Shown here piece by piece: positions 58,053-64,000 of a stretch of DNA of 64,000 nucleotides; positions within the stretch are counted from its first letter, which is position 1, and each line of letters begins with the position of its first letter. The translations under genes were made by a program, and so were the position numbers. Source of the DNA: Firmicutes bacterium UBA3572 (GTDB lineage: Bacteria > Bacillota > Desulfotomaculia > Desulfotomaculales > Desulforudaceae). Location of the stretch: positions 1 through 64,000 of the forward strand of contig DFNH01000027.1 of NCBI GenBank assembly GCA_002375985.1. Reading direction: 5' to 3'. The notes below the pieces were generated by a model. That model saw only the letters and a program-made list of their open reading frames with translations, made no database searches and was not told the DNA's origin.

Positions 58053-58530
58053 GTGCGTATTCTTCTGCATGGCATATTATTTTATTAGCGATGGTTGTCC
58101 TGCTTATTCCCTTAAGGCCGGCAGGGGCTGAAACGTATACGCTTCCCTGTTATGTGTGGGTTGTGGTAGCGCATCCCATTGATGACCGCGATGTGTCGGG
58201 TAACGGTGCGGTGCCGGGTATCTTTGACTATACTCCGCCGCCGCATCTTGAAAGCGTGACGGTTTCAACAAGTGGTCTCCAGGAAGGTGATGTTGCCAGT
58301 ATTATTTGGTACGACGAGCAGGGGCAACCGATGGCGGAGGAAAAATCCCTGAAGATGTTAGCGAACATAAGTACGACGCCCCTACAGGTGCGGTATATTT
58401 AATCAAAGTGCAGATGAAAGACAGCAATGATATAGCCTACTCTAAGCTCACCGCATCAGATTTTACCAGGGGATCCCTTTATATAGAGAATCATATGCGG
58501 AGATGCTTATTCATTCCTGGGTGCGTATAG
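58053..58530 (+). pseudogene. exported hypothetical protein, frameshifted
   Basis: GTG at 58053, behind GAGAAGG, starts RILLHGILFY and soon meets a stop. The next frame continues with MVVLLIPLRPAGAETYTLPCYVWVVVAHPIDDRDVSG, which looks like the rest of a signal peptide and a mature start. The frame goes on to STTPLQVRYI and breaks again; a third frame continues VYLIKVQMKDSNDIAYSKLTASDF. The pieces make sense together as one small secreted protein of about 150 residues. No family is recognised. Confidence 0.45.
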
Positions 58531-58599
58531 CAGAAAGGAACAGAGTGCATCCAAGGCATTGCCCTTAAGAAATGAGGTTCATACCAACTTTGAACTACC

Positions 58600-59215
58600 T
58601 ATCGACAAGGTCCGGGTAGGACGGGCGTGCCGGATCCCGCCGGGCGCAGCCCCATAGTTTACGGCGATGCACACCAACTACCCCCGCCTGGTGCATAAGC
58701 CGTGCCACGCGTTTTTTCCCCCAACGAATGCCATGACCCATCCTTAATTCCGCGTGTATCTGCGGTGCCCCGTAGGTTCCACGGCTGGCCCGGTGAATCT
58801 CAATGCTCAGTTCAGTTAATTCGGCGTCCCGCTGAGCCCTGGCCGACATTCCCTGCCTCCGCTACTTGTAGTACCCGCTGGTGGAGACACCTAGTACCCG
58901 GCATTTGGTGACAATGGAATGGTTAGCCTTCTCCCGCTCCACGAACAGAAACAGGGCTACCGGTGTTCTGTTGTTCTCCTGGGCATCGAGGCCGGCGGCT
59001 TTTTTTAGGATTTCACGTTCTTCCGAAGAATCCGGTTTTCCCGGCGTAAACGTTGCAGTTCCTGCTCAGCCGTTGTTAGGCCCTCACGTTGGCCGGTGTC
59101 TCGTGCCGCCGGACCCACACTTGCGCAACGACTCTACAGTAACGCCCAAATCCCGTGCTACCTCAGTTACCTTTGCACCAGGCGGACGGGAAACGTGCGG
59201 CGGCACCCCGCCGGG
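58600..59215 (-). pseudogene. IS3-family insertion sequence remnant (orfA and start of orfB)
   Basis: From right to left on the minus strand: the orfA helix-turn-helix GAKVTEVARDLGVTVESLRK, then TTAEQELQRLRRENRIL (leucine zipper), a frame change, LKKAAGLDAQENN, then orfB starting FVEREKANHSIVTKCRVLGVSTSGYY, a TAG in place of the Trp of YKWR, and MSARAQRDAELTELSIEIH, RASRGTYGAPQIHAEL, KRVARLMHQAGV. This is the expected IS3 order. The orfB catalytic domain (DDE) is missing on the left. The right boundary lies at about 59215, where yyaL sequence begins. Confidence 0.8.
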
Positions 59216-59524
59216 CGCGCCCACCATTTTTTGACCGCCCTGCTCTTTGCCCTGGTTCCCGGCTACGAGGTGCTGGTGGCGGCTGACCGGGATTATGAAC
59301 AGCTCCGTGAGGAACTGAAACCCCTGGAGGAAACTTTTGCGCCCCAGACCGTTTTTCTGTACCGTTTGCCGGGGGAGGAGTACACACGGCTCGAGAAGAT
59401 CGTGCCCTTCGTGCGGGACATGGTTCCCCGGGAGGGTGAAATGACTTTTTACATCTGCCGGGATTTCGCCTGCCGCCAACCGACCACCAAGCTGGCGGAA
59501 GTGCGGGAGATACTGCGGTCTTAG
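59216..59524 (+). pseudogene. yyaL: yyaL 3' fragment
   Basis: The plus strand codes FLTALLFALVPGYEVLVAADRDYEQL, LPGEEYTRLEKIVPFVRDM and MTFYICRDFACRQPTTKLAEVREIL, ending at TAG 59522-59524. This is the C-terminus of YyaL/DUF255 proteins (typical end: YVCRxFACRxPTTDPxEL). No start is available because IS3 sequence lies immediately upstream. The beginning of the gene is at 52200-52417 on the opposite strand. About half of the gene is missing between the two parts. Confidence 0.75.
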
Positions 59525-59592
59525 GGTGGTGTAATCCGCGGAGGGGTTGCACATACTGAAACCACCGAAACGTTTATGGATGGTGGCGCAAA

Positions 59593-59850
59593 TTGGGCCA
59601 GGGAATTTACGTGGTCGGAATACTGGTGGATCAGCGGGCCCTGTATGGCCCCGAGGTCCAGAAGGTACTCACCAGGTACGGTTCGGCGATCCTCAGCCGG
59701 AACGGCATTCCGGACCCCAGCAAGTCTCGGGGGATCATCACCGTGACCATGCAGGCCGAAGCAGCGGAAACGGAAAAGCTCGCTGCGGAACTGCGGCAGG
59801 TTGAGGGCGTGCGGGCCAAGACCGTGTACCTGGGCGATGCGCTGCACTGA
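59593..59850 (+). CDS. TM1266-type iron-only hydrogenase system regulator
   Basis: The 85-residue protein matches the small ACT/NikR-C-like regulators named after TM1266: YVVGILVDQRALYGPEVQKVLTRYGSAILSRNGIPD, then GIITVTMQAEAAETEKLAAELRQVEGVRAKTVYL. The VGILVxxR and GRxGIP-like segments are typical. They are usually encoded next to HydE, HydF, HydG or [FeFe] hydrogenase genes, none of which is here. Start: TTG at 59593, with ATGGTGG upstream. Confidence 0.75.
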   Translation: MGQGIYVVGILVDQRALYGPEVQKVLTRYGSAILSRNGIPDPSKSRGIITVTMQAEAAETEKLAAELRQVEGVRAKTVYLGDALH

Positions 59851-59889
59851 GCCTGGTGGATGCGGGTTCCGGTGGCGAGGCTTGGCGGT

Positions 59890-60459
59890 CTAGAGAAAGC
59901 GAGCCAAAACCAGCGGTGTCAGGTAAACCTCCAGCACGGCTGCCATCAGCAGTAGGGGGGCAATCACACGGAGCAGGAACCCGAGTCGGCTGCCTAAGCC
60001 CGGGACCGTCTTGCCTCTGAGCCGCTTGGCGGCCAGCGCGAAGGCGAAGCCGGCGGCCAGGAGCAGCGCCGGCAGTTCAACAACCCCGTGGGGGGCAATA
60101 CCGGCAGCGAAAGCCAGGGGGTCAAGCCCACCTTCGATGAACAGGCGGGCCAGGAGACCGATCAGCGCGCCGTTTACCAGGAGTGTGAAGATGGTGGGCG
60201 CAGCAAAGGCCACGTGGCCGATGAGCACCAGGATGGCGGCGACCGACAGGTTTTTGAGAAAAATAAAAGCAGTCAGGGCCACCGACTGGTACTGGGAATC
60301 GACCTGGGTGGACCGTTCGGCGGCTCCGAGCAAGTTTTCCAGCCCCGGGCGGAGCACAGGATCAAGTTCCTGGGCGAACAGCCAGCCGGCGGCGATGCTG
60401 AGCACAAAGAAGAGGGTTGCGGCGAGAAAACCGCGGCGCAGGTTGGGCCTATTCGTCAT
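59890..60459 (-). CDS. stage II sporulation protein M-like membrane protein (DUF95)
   Basis: The 189-residue protein has about five membrane segments and the SpoIIM/DUF95 core: LTAFIFLKNLSVAAILVLIG, PTIFTLLVNGALIGLLA, and AGIAPHGVVELPALLLAAGFAFAL, where the PHG-E motif is the family mark. SpoIIM takes part in engulfment as part of the DMP complex; paralogues of unknown role are also common. True SpoIIM is usually beside other sporulation genes, so this may be a paralogue. Start: ATG at 60459 behind GGGGTAA. Confidence 0.75.
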   Translation of the reverse strand: MTNRPNLRRGFLAATLFFVLSIAAGWLFAQELDPVLRPGLENLLGAAERSTQVDSQYQSVALTAFIFLKNLSVAAILVLIGHVAFAAPTIFTLLVNGALIGLLARLFIEGGLDPLAFAAGIAPHGVVELPALLLAAGFAFALAAKRLRGKTVPGLGSRLGFLLRVIAPLLLMAAVLEVYLTPLVLARFL

Positions 60460-60564
60460 GGCTTTTACCCCGTGATTAATGGCTAGTTCCGGCCACAATA
60501 AGCCCTATTAAGGGTGCGGCCTATGAGGATGAGGATAACGAAAAACAGGAGGAATGTCAACGCA

Positions 60565-61335
60565 ATGGATGACTACCGCTCTTATTTCCCGCCCGCATCC
60601 GGGGTAAACACGGGCAAACCTGCTCCGGACGAATCCAATAACCCTCCAGGGAACCGGGAGCGCCGCAGGGCCCGAACGTTGCGGGAATTCGGGACCCTGT
60701 CCATCCCGGAAGCGAAGAGCAATATCCATGCCCTGGTCATTGTCGGGCAAATCGAAGGTCATGTCGAGTTGCCAAACCAGAACAAGACCACCAAGTATGA
60801 GCATATTTTGCCGCAGCTAGTAGCCCTCGAGCAGCACAAGGATATAGAAGGGATAATGATTATCTTAAATACGGTGGGCGGAGATGTCGAGGCCGGTCTG
60901 GCCATCGCGGAGATGATCAGTTCCCTCTCCAAACCGACGGTTTCGTTGGTTCTGGGGGGCGGGCACAGTATCGGCGTGCCCATTGCGGTGGCTGCGCGCC
61001 GCTCCTTCATCGCCGAGACGGCCAGCATGACCATCCATCCCATTCGTATTACCGGGCAGATTCTCACCGTCCCCCAGACTTTTGAGTATCTGGAAAAGAT
61101 GCAGGACCGCGTAGTGCGCTTTGTGGTACGGCACTCACAAACCAGCGAAGAGCGTTTTCGAGAACTGATGTTCCGGACGGGGGAACTGGCTCGGGATATC
61201 GGGACCGTGCTGATTGGCAGAGAGGCGGTGGAGTGCGGGCTGATAGACGAGGTGGGAGGCATCGGTATGGCCCTGCAAACTCTGGAGCGGCTTATCGAGG
61301 ACGATAAGGCCCGAAAGGGGGCGCCTTTGCAGTGA
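60565..61335 (+). CDS. tepA: TepA/ClpP-like serine protease
   Basis: The 256-residue protein is a ClpP-fold peptidase of the TepA (YmfB) group. Recognisable are SNIHALVIVGQIEGH, GIMIILNTVGGDVEAGLAIAEMI, the Ser of GGGHSIGVPIAVAA at the nucleophile position, and the His of SMTIHPIRITG. In Bacillus TepA is reported to help secretion or to degrade spore proteins during outgrowth. Start: ATG at 60565 with AGGAGG 12 bases upstream; the ORF can be extended to 60514 without similarity. It overlaps ylzJ by 4 bases; tepA-ylzJ precede spoIIIE in most Firmicutes, but spoIIIE is not next here. Confidence 0.88.
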   Translation: MDDYRSYFPPASGVNTGKPAPDESNNPPGNRERRRARTLREFGTLSIPEAKSNIHALVIVGQIEGHVELPNQNKTTKYEHILPQLVALEQHKDIEGIMIILNTVGGDVEAGLAIAEMISSLSKPTVSLVLGGGHSIGVPIAVAARRSFIAETASMTIHPIRITGQILTVPQTFEYLEKMQDRVVRFVVRHSQTSEERFRELMFRTGELARDIGTVLIGREAVECGLIDEVGGIGMALQTLERLIEDDKARKGAPLQ

Positions 61336-61553
61336 TCCTGTACACGCCGGCGCAGTTGGAACTGGTTTTCGGTGGGTCTAAGGAAACACCCAGGTACCGT
61401 ACGGCGTTGGTGGACGAGATTCCCGTGCTGGTCCGGGAAACCGGGGCCGGGTGCGGCCGCATTGAGCGGATTTTAAGTACCGACCCTGCCGACTACCTGC
61501 GTTCGGAGCTTTCCCCGGGCACGCCGGTGGTTTTTGAGGCTTTACCGGATTGA
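61332..61553 (+). CDS. ylzJ: YlzJ-like protein
   Basis: The 73-residue protein begins ILYTPAQLELVFGG and continues with VLVRETGAGCGRIERILSTDPADYL, the YlzJ pattern. Its function is unknown. Start: GTG at 61332, overlapping the tepA stop by 4 bases. The constant pairing with tepA suggests a joint role. Confidence 0.82.
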   Translation: MILYTPAQLELVFGGSKETPRYRTALVDEIPVLVRETGAGCGRIERILSTDPADYLRSELSPGTPVVFEALPD

Positions 61554-61650
61554 TCCCGGACCGAAAGGATATCCGGCCCGCTTCGCGAAACCTCTAGTAG
61601 GTCTGGCGGTTCGCACCGGGTGAAGCGGGTTGCAGGGGAGGACAAAACTG

Positions 61651-62064
61651 ATGAAGGCGTATACCGAATACCTTTGGTTTAACACCAAGAAGCGCCGGGA
61701 GTACCTGAACATTACCAGGCAGGTGGCCGAGGCCGTCGAAAAGAGCGGCATCCGGGAGGGCATGGTACTGGTTTCGGCTATGCACATTACCGCGGGCGTG
61801 TACGTGAACGACGCCGAGGATGGCATCATCCAGGACATCGATGCTATGCTGGAGCGGTTGGCGCCGTTCGGCGCGGATTACCTACATCATCGAACCGGGG
61901 AAGACAACGGGGATGCTCATCTCAAGAGCATCCTGGTACACCATCAGGTTGTACTGCCCATCACCGGCGGTCGCTTGGATCTCGGACCCTGGCAGCAGGT
62001 ATTTTACGCCGAATTCGACGGGCGACGGCGGAAACGGGTCGTAGTTAAAGTGTTGGGTGAGTAG
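61651..62064 (+). CDS. YjbQ family protein (UPF0047), copy 2
   Basis: The 137-residue protein has the same scheme as copy 1: LNITRQVAEAVEKSGIREGMVLVSAMHITAGVYVND, then HRTGEDNGDAHLKSILVHHQVVLPI and LGPWQQVFYAEFDGRRRKRVVVKVLG. Identity between the copies is low outside the motifs, so they are old paralogues rather than a recent duplication. In this one the His-Thr of HTTAGV is His-Ile. Start: ATG at 61651 behind GGGGAGG. The function of the family is unsettled. Confidence 0.88.
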   Translation: MKAYTEYLWFNTKKRREYLNITRQVAEAVEKSGIREGMVLVSAMHITAGVYVNDAEDGIIQDIDAMLERLAPFGADYLHHRTGEDNGDAHLKSILVHHQVVLPITGGRLDLGPWQQVFYAEFDGRRRKRVVVKVLGE

Positions 62065-62096
62065 ACGGGTATAACGGAATTGGGAGGTGTTTCTCG

Positions 62097-62474
62097 TTGG
62101 CCCGGCTTTCCCTGGACGAGTTTACCGAACTGGCTGAACAACTAGTCGACGAAGTGCCCCCGCGCCTGTGCCGCGACTTGAACGGCGGGTTTGCCGTGCT
62201 CTCCGAGGAAAAGAGGGATCAGGAGTTTTTTATCTTAGGCGAGTACATCGAAGACGGCATGCTTGGCAATTACGTTGTTTTCTACTACGGCTCTTTTGCC
62301 GCTGTCCTGGGCGACGAAGCGCGGGAAATCTGGGAAGCCGAACTGCGGGAAACGATCTGGCACGAACTGCGCCACCACTTGGAGTCCCTGGCCGGGGTGG
62401 ACGACCTAACCCGCGAAGAGATGGAAGAGTTGGCGCGGTTCCGGGAAGGCCGACCCGGTGTACGTGAAGGGTAA
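62097..62474 (+). CDS. small zincin-like metallopeptidase (DUF1025-type)
   Basis: The 125-residue acidic protein has the zinc motif in ETIWHELRHHLESLAGVDDL: His-Glu-x-x-His-His plus a downstream Asp/Glu, as in the small MMP-type metallopeptidase family (PF06262). No signal peptide is seen, so it acts in the cytoplasm. The substrate is unknown. Start: TTG at 62097 behind GGAGGTG. It follows yjbQ by 32 bases. Confidence 0.8.
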   Translation: MARLSLDEFTELAEQLVDEVPPRLCRDLNGGFAVLSEEKRDQEFFILGEYIEDGMLGNYVVFYYGSFAAVLGDEAREIWEAELRETIWHELRHHLESLAGVDDLTREEMEELARFREGRPGVREG

Positions 62475-62525
62475 TTTCTAACAAAACTTGACCTCAGCCA
62501 AAGGAATATGGCTCTCTGGGTTTAA

Positions 62526-62539
62526 TAGGAATATTCCTA
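62526..62539. promoter_or_regulatory. perfect palindrome in the znuA leader, candidate operator
   Basis: TAGGAATATTCCTA is a complete 14-bp palindrome 27 bases before the start of the zinc-binding lipoprotein gene; a half-copy, AAGGAATAT, lies 28 bases upstream of it. A metal-responsive repressor (Zur or a relative) would be expected here, but the sequence does not match the known Zur box, so the regulator is unknown. Confidence 0.45.
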
Positions 62540-62566
62540 AGTAAGACATTTGGGGGGGGTTGAGGT

Positions 62567-63610
62567 ATGCGGTTTAGGTGGGTCTGCGCGGGTTTTCTAG
62601 TTTTAATCATGGCCTTTGTGTCCGGTTGCGGTGCACCGGACGTTACTCCTCAAACCGTTCCGGAAGAGAAAACGATGGTAGTGGCCACCATTTTTCCGTT
62701 GGCCGATGTAACCCAGAATATCGGGGGCGATCGGGTCGAGGTGATTACTCTGCTTCCCGGGGGAGCCAGCCCCCACACCTTTGAGCCCACGCCGCGGCAG
62801 ATGCAGCAGGTTTCCGGAGCCGACGTGGTGATTCAGGTCGGGGCCGGTCTGGACGATTGGGCTGATAAGTTAACCGAGGCTGTGGGGAGCGGTGCGATTA
62901 TAGTAAAGGTTACCGAGGGTATGCAGTTGAGGCCGATTGCACACCGCTGCGCACATGAACACGAGGACGTATGCAGCCACGACCAAGAGCATCAGTGCGA
63001 TCACAGTCATCCAGCCGAGGACCGGGACGAGCCGGATCACACAACCGCCTACGGTGATCCGCACGTCTGGCTTGATCCGGTGCTGGTCAGGGACGAAATC
63101 GCGCCCCGGATCGCCGCGGCCCTGGCTGCTGCCGCTCCGGCGGATGCTGATTATTTTGCGGCTAATCTGGAGTCCTTCCAGGGCGTACTGACGGCCCTGG
63201 ATGAAGAGATCGCCCGGCGGGTGGAACGGTTAGCGAACCGGCATTTTGTTGCTTATCATTCGGCCTGGAGTTACTTTGCCGACCGCTACGGGTTGGTGGA
63301 GGTAGCTACTGTCCAGGAAGCTCCCGGGAAAGAACCTTCTCCGAGCTGGATTGCTACGGTGGTGGAACTTGCGCGCGCGCACGGGGCCGGAGCCATTTTT
63401 GCCGAGCCCCAGTTCAGTACCCAGGCCGCGCAGGTGATTGCCGATGAATATGGGGGACGGGTGTTGATTCTGGACCCGCTTGGTGACGAAAGCATCCCCG
63501 GACGGGACAGTTACGTGGCGCTAATGCGGTACAACATTACCGAGATGGAGAAGGGCCTGGGCCGGATCAGTGCAGGCTTGGAGGCGGAGGACAGCCATGG
63601 CCAAGGATAA
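62567..63610 (+). CDS. znuA: zinc ABC transporter substrate-binding lipoprotein
   Basis: The 347-residue protein has a lipoprotein signal (LVLIMAFVSGC, cleavage before Cys21) and the cluster A-1 fold: VVATIFPLADVTQNIGGD, GGASPHTFEPTPRQM (first ligand His), then an acidic His-rich loop of about 35 residues (HRCAHEHEDVCSHDQEHQ...), DPHVWLDPVL (second His), FVAYHSAWSYFADRYGL (third His), and FAEPQFSTQAA. The His-rich loop marks a zinc rather than manganese binder. Cysteines in the loop are unusual. Start: ATG at 62567 behind a run of eight G and GAGG. The permease and ATPase genes do not follow; the next gene is a nuclease. Confidence 0.9.
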   Translation: MRFRWVCAGFLVLIMAFVSGCGAPDVTPQTVPEEKTMVVATIFPLADVTQNIGGDRVEVITLLPGGASPHTFEPTPRQMQQVSGADVVIQVGAGLDDWADKLTEAVGSGAIIVKVTEGMQLRPIAHRCAHEHEDVCSHDQEHQCDHSHPAEDRDEPDHTTAYGDPHVWLDPVLVRDEIAPRIAAALAAAAPADADYFAANLESFQGVLTALDEEIARRVERLANRHFVAYHSAWSYFADRYGLVEVATVQEAPGKEPSPSWIATVVELARAHGAGAIFAEPQFSTQAAQVIADEYGGRVLILDPLGDESIPGRDSYVALMRYNITEMEKGLGRISAGLEAEDSHGQG

Positions 63611-64000
63611 GTTTGTGGCCGAGATCAGGGAAGGCGAAATGGTGGCTTCCCTGTTTCAGGTACGTCAAAAGCAACTGCAAAGTTTTAAGCACAAACCCGG
63701 CGTTTTCTTGAGTCTTTCCCTGGGTGACCGGACGGGTGAACTGGCGGCCCGGGCCTGGGAGAACGGAGAACATCTGGCCAGGCTGGTGGAGGTTGGGGAT
63801 GTGGTTCGTGTGGAAGGGGAGGCCACTTCCTTTCAGGGCAAGCTCCAGCTCAATCTACGCCGCCTGACCGTGGTCACCGACGAGGACCTGGATATTGCCG
63901 ATTTCTTACCGGTTACCCCGCAGGACCGCGATGCGTTATGGAATGAGATCCGGGCGGCCGTACAGGAAGTGACCGATCCGCACTGCCGTGCGCTCTTGGA
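63597..64000 (+). CDS. YhaM-like 3'-5' exoribonuclease, cut by the window end
   Basis: ATG at 63597, behind GGCGGAGG and inside the last 14 bases of znuA, opens a frame that is still open at base 64000. The 134 residues visible contain an N-terminal OB-fold nucleic-acid domain (VFLSLSLGDRTGELAARAWE, VGDVVRVEGEATSFQGKLQLNL) and the start of a linker (TPQDRDALWNEIRAAVQEV) that in YhaM leads to an HD nuclease domain. The HD part lies beyond the window, so the assignment rests on the OB domain and linker. Confidence 0.75.
   Translation, partial: MAKDKFVAEIREGEMVASLFQVRQKQLQSFKHKPGVFLSLSLGDRTGELAARAWENGEHLARLVEVGDVVRVEGEATSFQGKLQLNLRRLTVVTDEDLDIADFLPVTPQDRDALWNEIRAAVQEVTDPHCRALL

Noticed and set aside
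58595..58849. Independent small gene
   Set aside because: It is the orfB start of an IS3 element whose upstream half and frame break are visible to 59215.
1..64000. tRNA, rRNA or CRISPR arrays
   Set aside because: No cloverleaf with a conserved T-loop, no rRNA tracts and no regularly spaced repeats were seen by eye.

Overview
The window reads as chromosomal DNA of an endospore-forming, GC-rich Firmicute of the Desulfotomaculum/Pelotomaculum/Desulforudis type (Peptococcaceae-like clostridia). This is an inference from four things: an alpha/beta spore protein beside its germination protease, YlbJ, TepA-YlzJ and a decayed spore photoproduct lyase; the fatty-acid and SRP/ribosome gene orders of clostridia; strong AGGAGG ribosome sites with many GTG and TTG starts; and a stand-alone 2-hydroxyacyl-CoA dehydratase-type activase pair. 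No species can be named from the sequence alone.

Layout. 0-7.3 kb: a transposase-like remnant, an exported OB-fold protein, rpmB, the activase/DUF2229 pair, and the spore protein/GPR pair, which converge. 7.4-18.9 kb: rsmD, coaD, a coiled-coil protein, ylbJ (opposite strand), yceD-rpmF, then the fatty-acid operon plsX-fabH-fabK-fabD-fabG-acpP-fabF running into rnc and ftsY. 19-24.3 kb: a methylthioadenosine / S-adenosylhomocysteine salvage operon (mtnP, mtnA, ahcY, class II aldolase, mtaD). 24.4-33.2 kb: a class III aminotransferase, then ylxM-ffh-rpsP-khpA-ylqD-rimM-trmD, rplS, lepB, rbgA, rnhB and yraN. 33.3-39.4 kb: a CapA-like protein, a wrecked splB, a kinase/receiver pair, a 3D-domain protein and a remnant HD-GYP domain.

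39.5-49 kb is the most unusual stretch. A decayed coiled-coil gene is followed by five co-directional genes: a damaged GGDEF/HD-GYP protein, a free-standing FabF-like ketosynthase whose second active-site His is Asn, a 7TM-GAF-PAS histidine kinase, a second kinase with a ruined ATP-binding domain, and a receiver-HD-GYP protein. The ketosynthase and the membrane half of the first kinase are visibly AT-richer than their surroundings. This could be a signalling module in which an acyl-handling enzyme is coupled to cyclic-di-GMP turnover.

49.3-59.5 kb is a junkyard: a MntA/HepT-type toxin-antitoxin pair, remnants of at least three transposase families, and a yyaL gene whose two ends now lie 7 kb apart on opposite strands, which points to an inversion. 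Intact genes inside the block include yjbQ, a HAD phosphatase without a normal start codon, an RDD protein, comM and an M48 peptidase. 59.6-64 kb returns to ordinary genes: a TM1266-type regulator, a SpoIIM-like protein, tepA-ylzJ, a second yjbQ, a small metalloprotease, a zinc-binding lipoprotein and the start of a YhaM-like nuclease.

A dispersed fold-back element (MITE-like, 240 bp when full length) occurs at least four times (24.35, 26.42, 34.48 and 39.19 kb), with shared terminal inverted repeats and 6-bp target duplications at the better copies. No tRNA, rRNA or CRISPR array was recognised.
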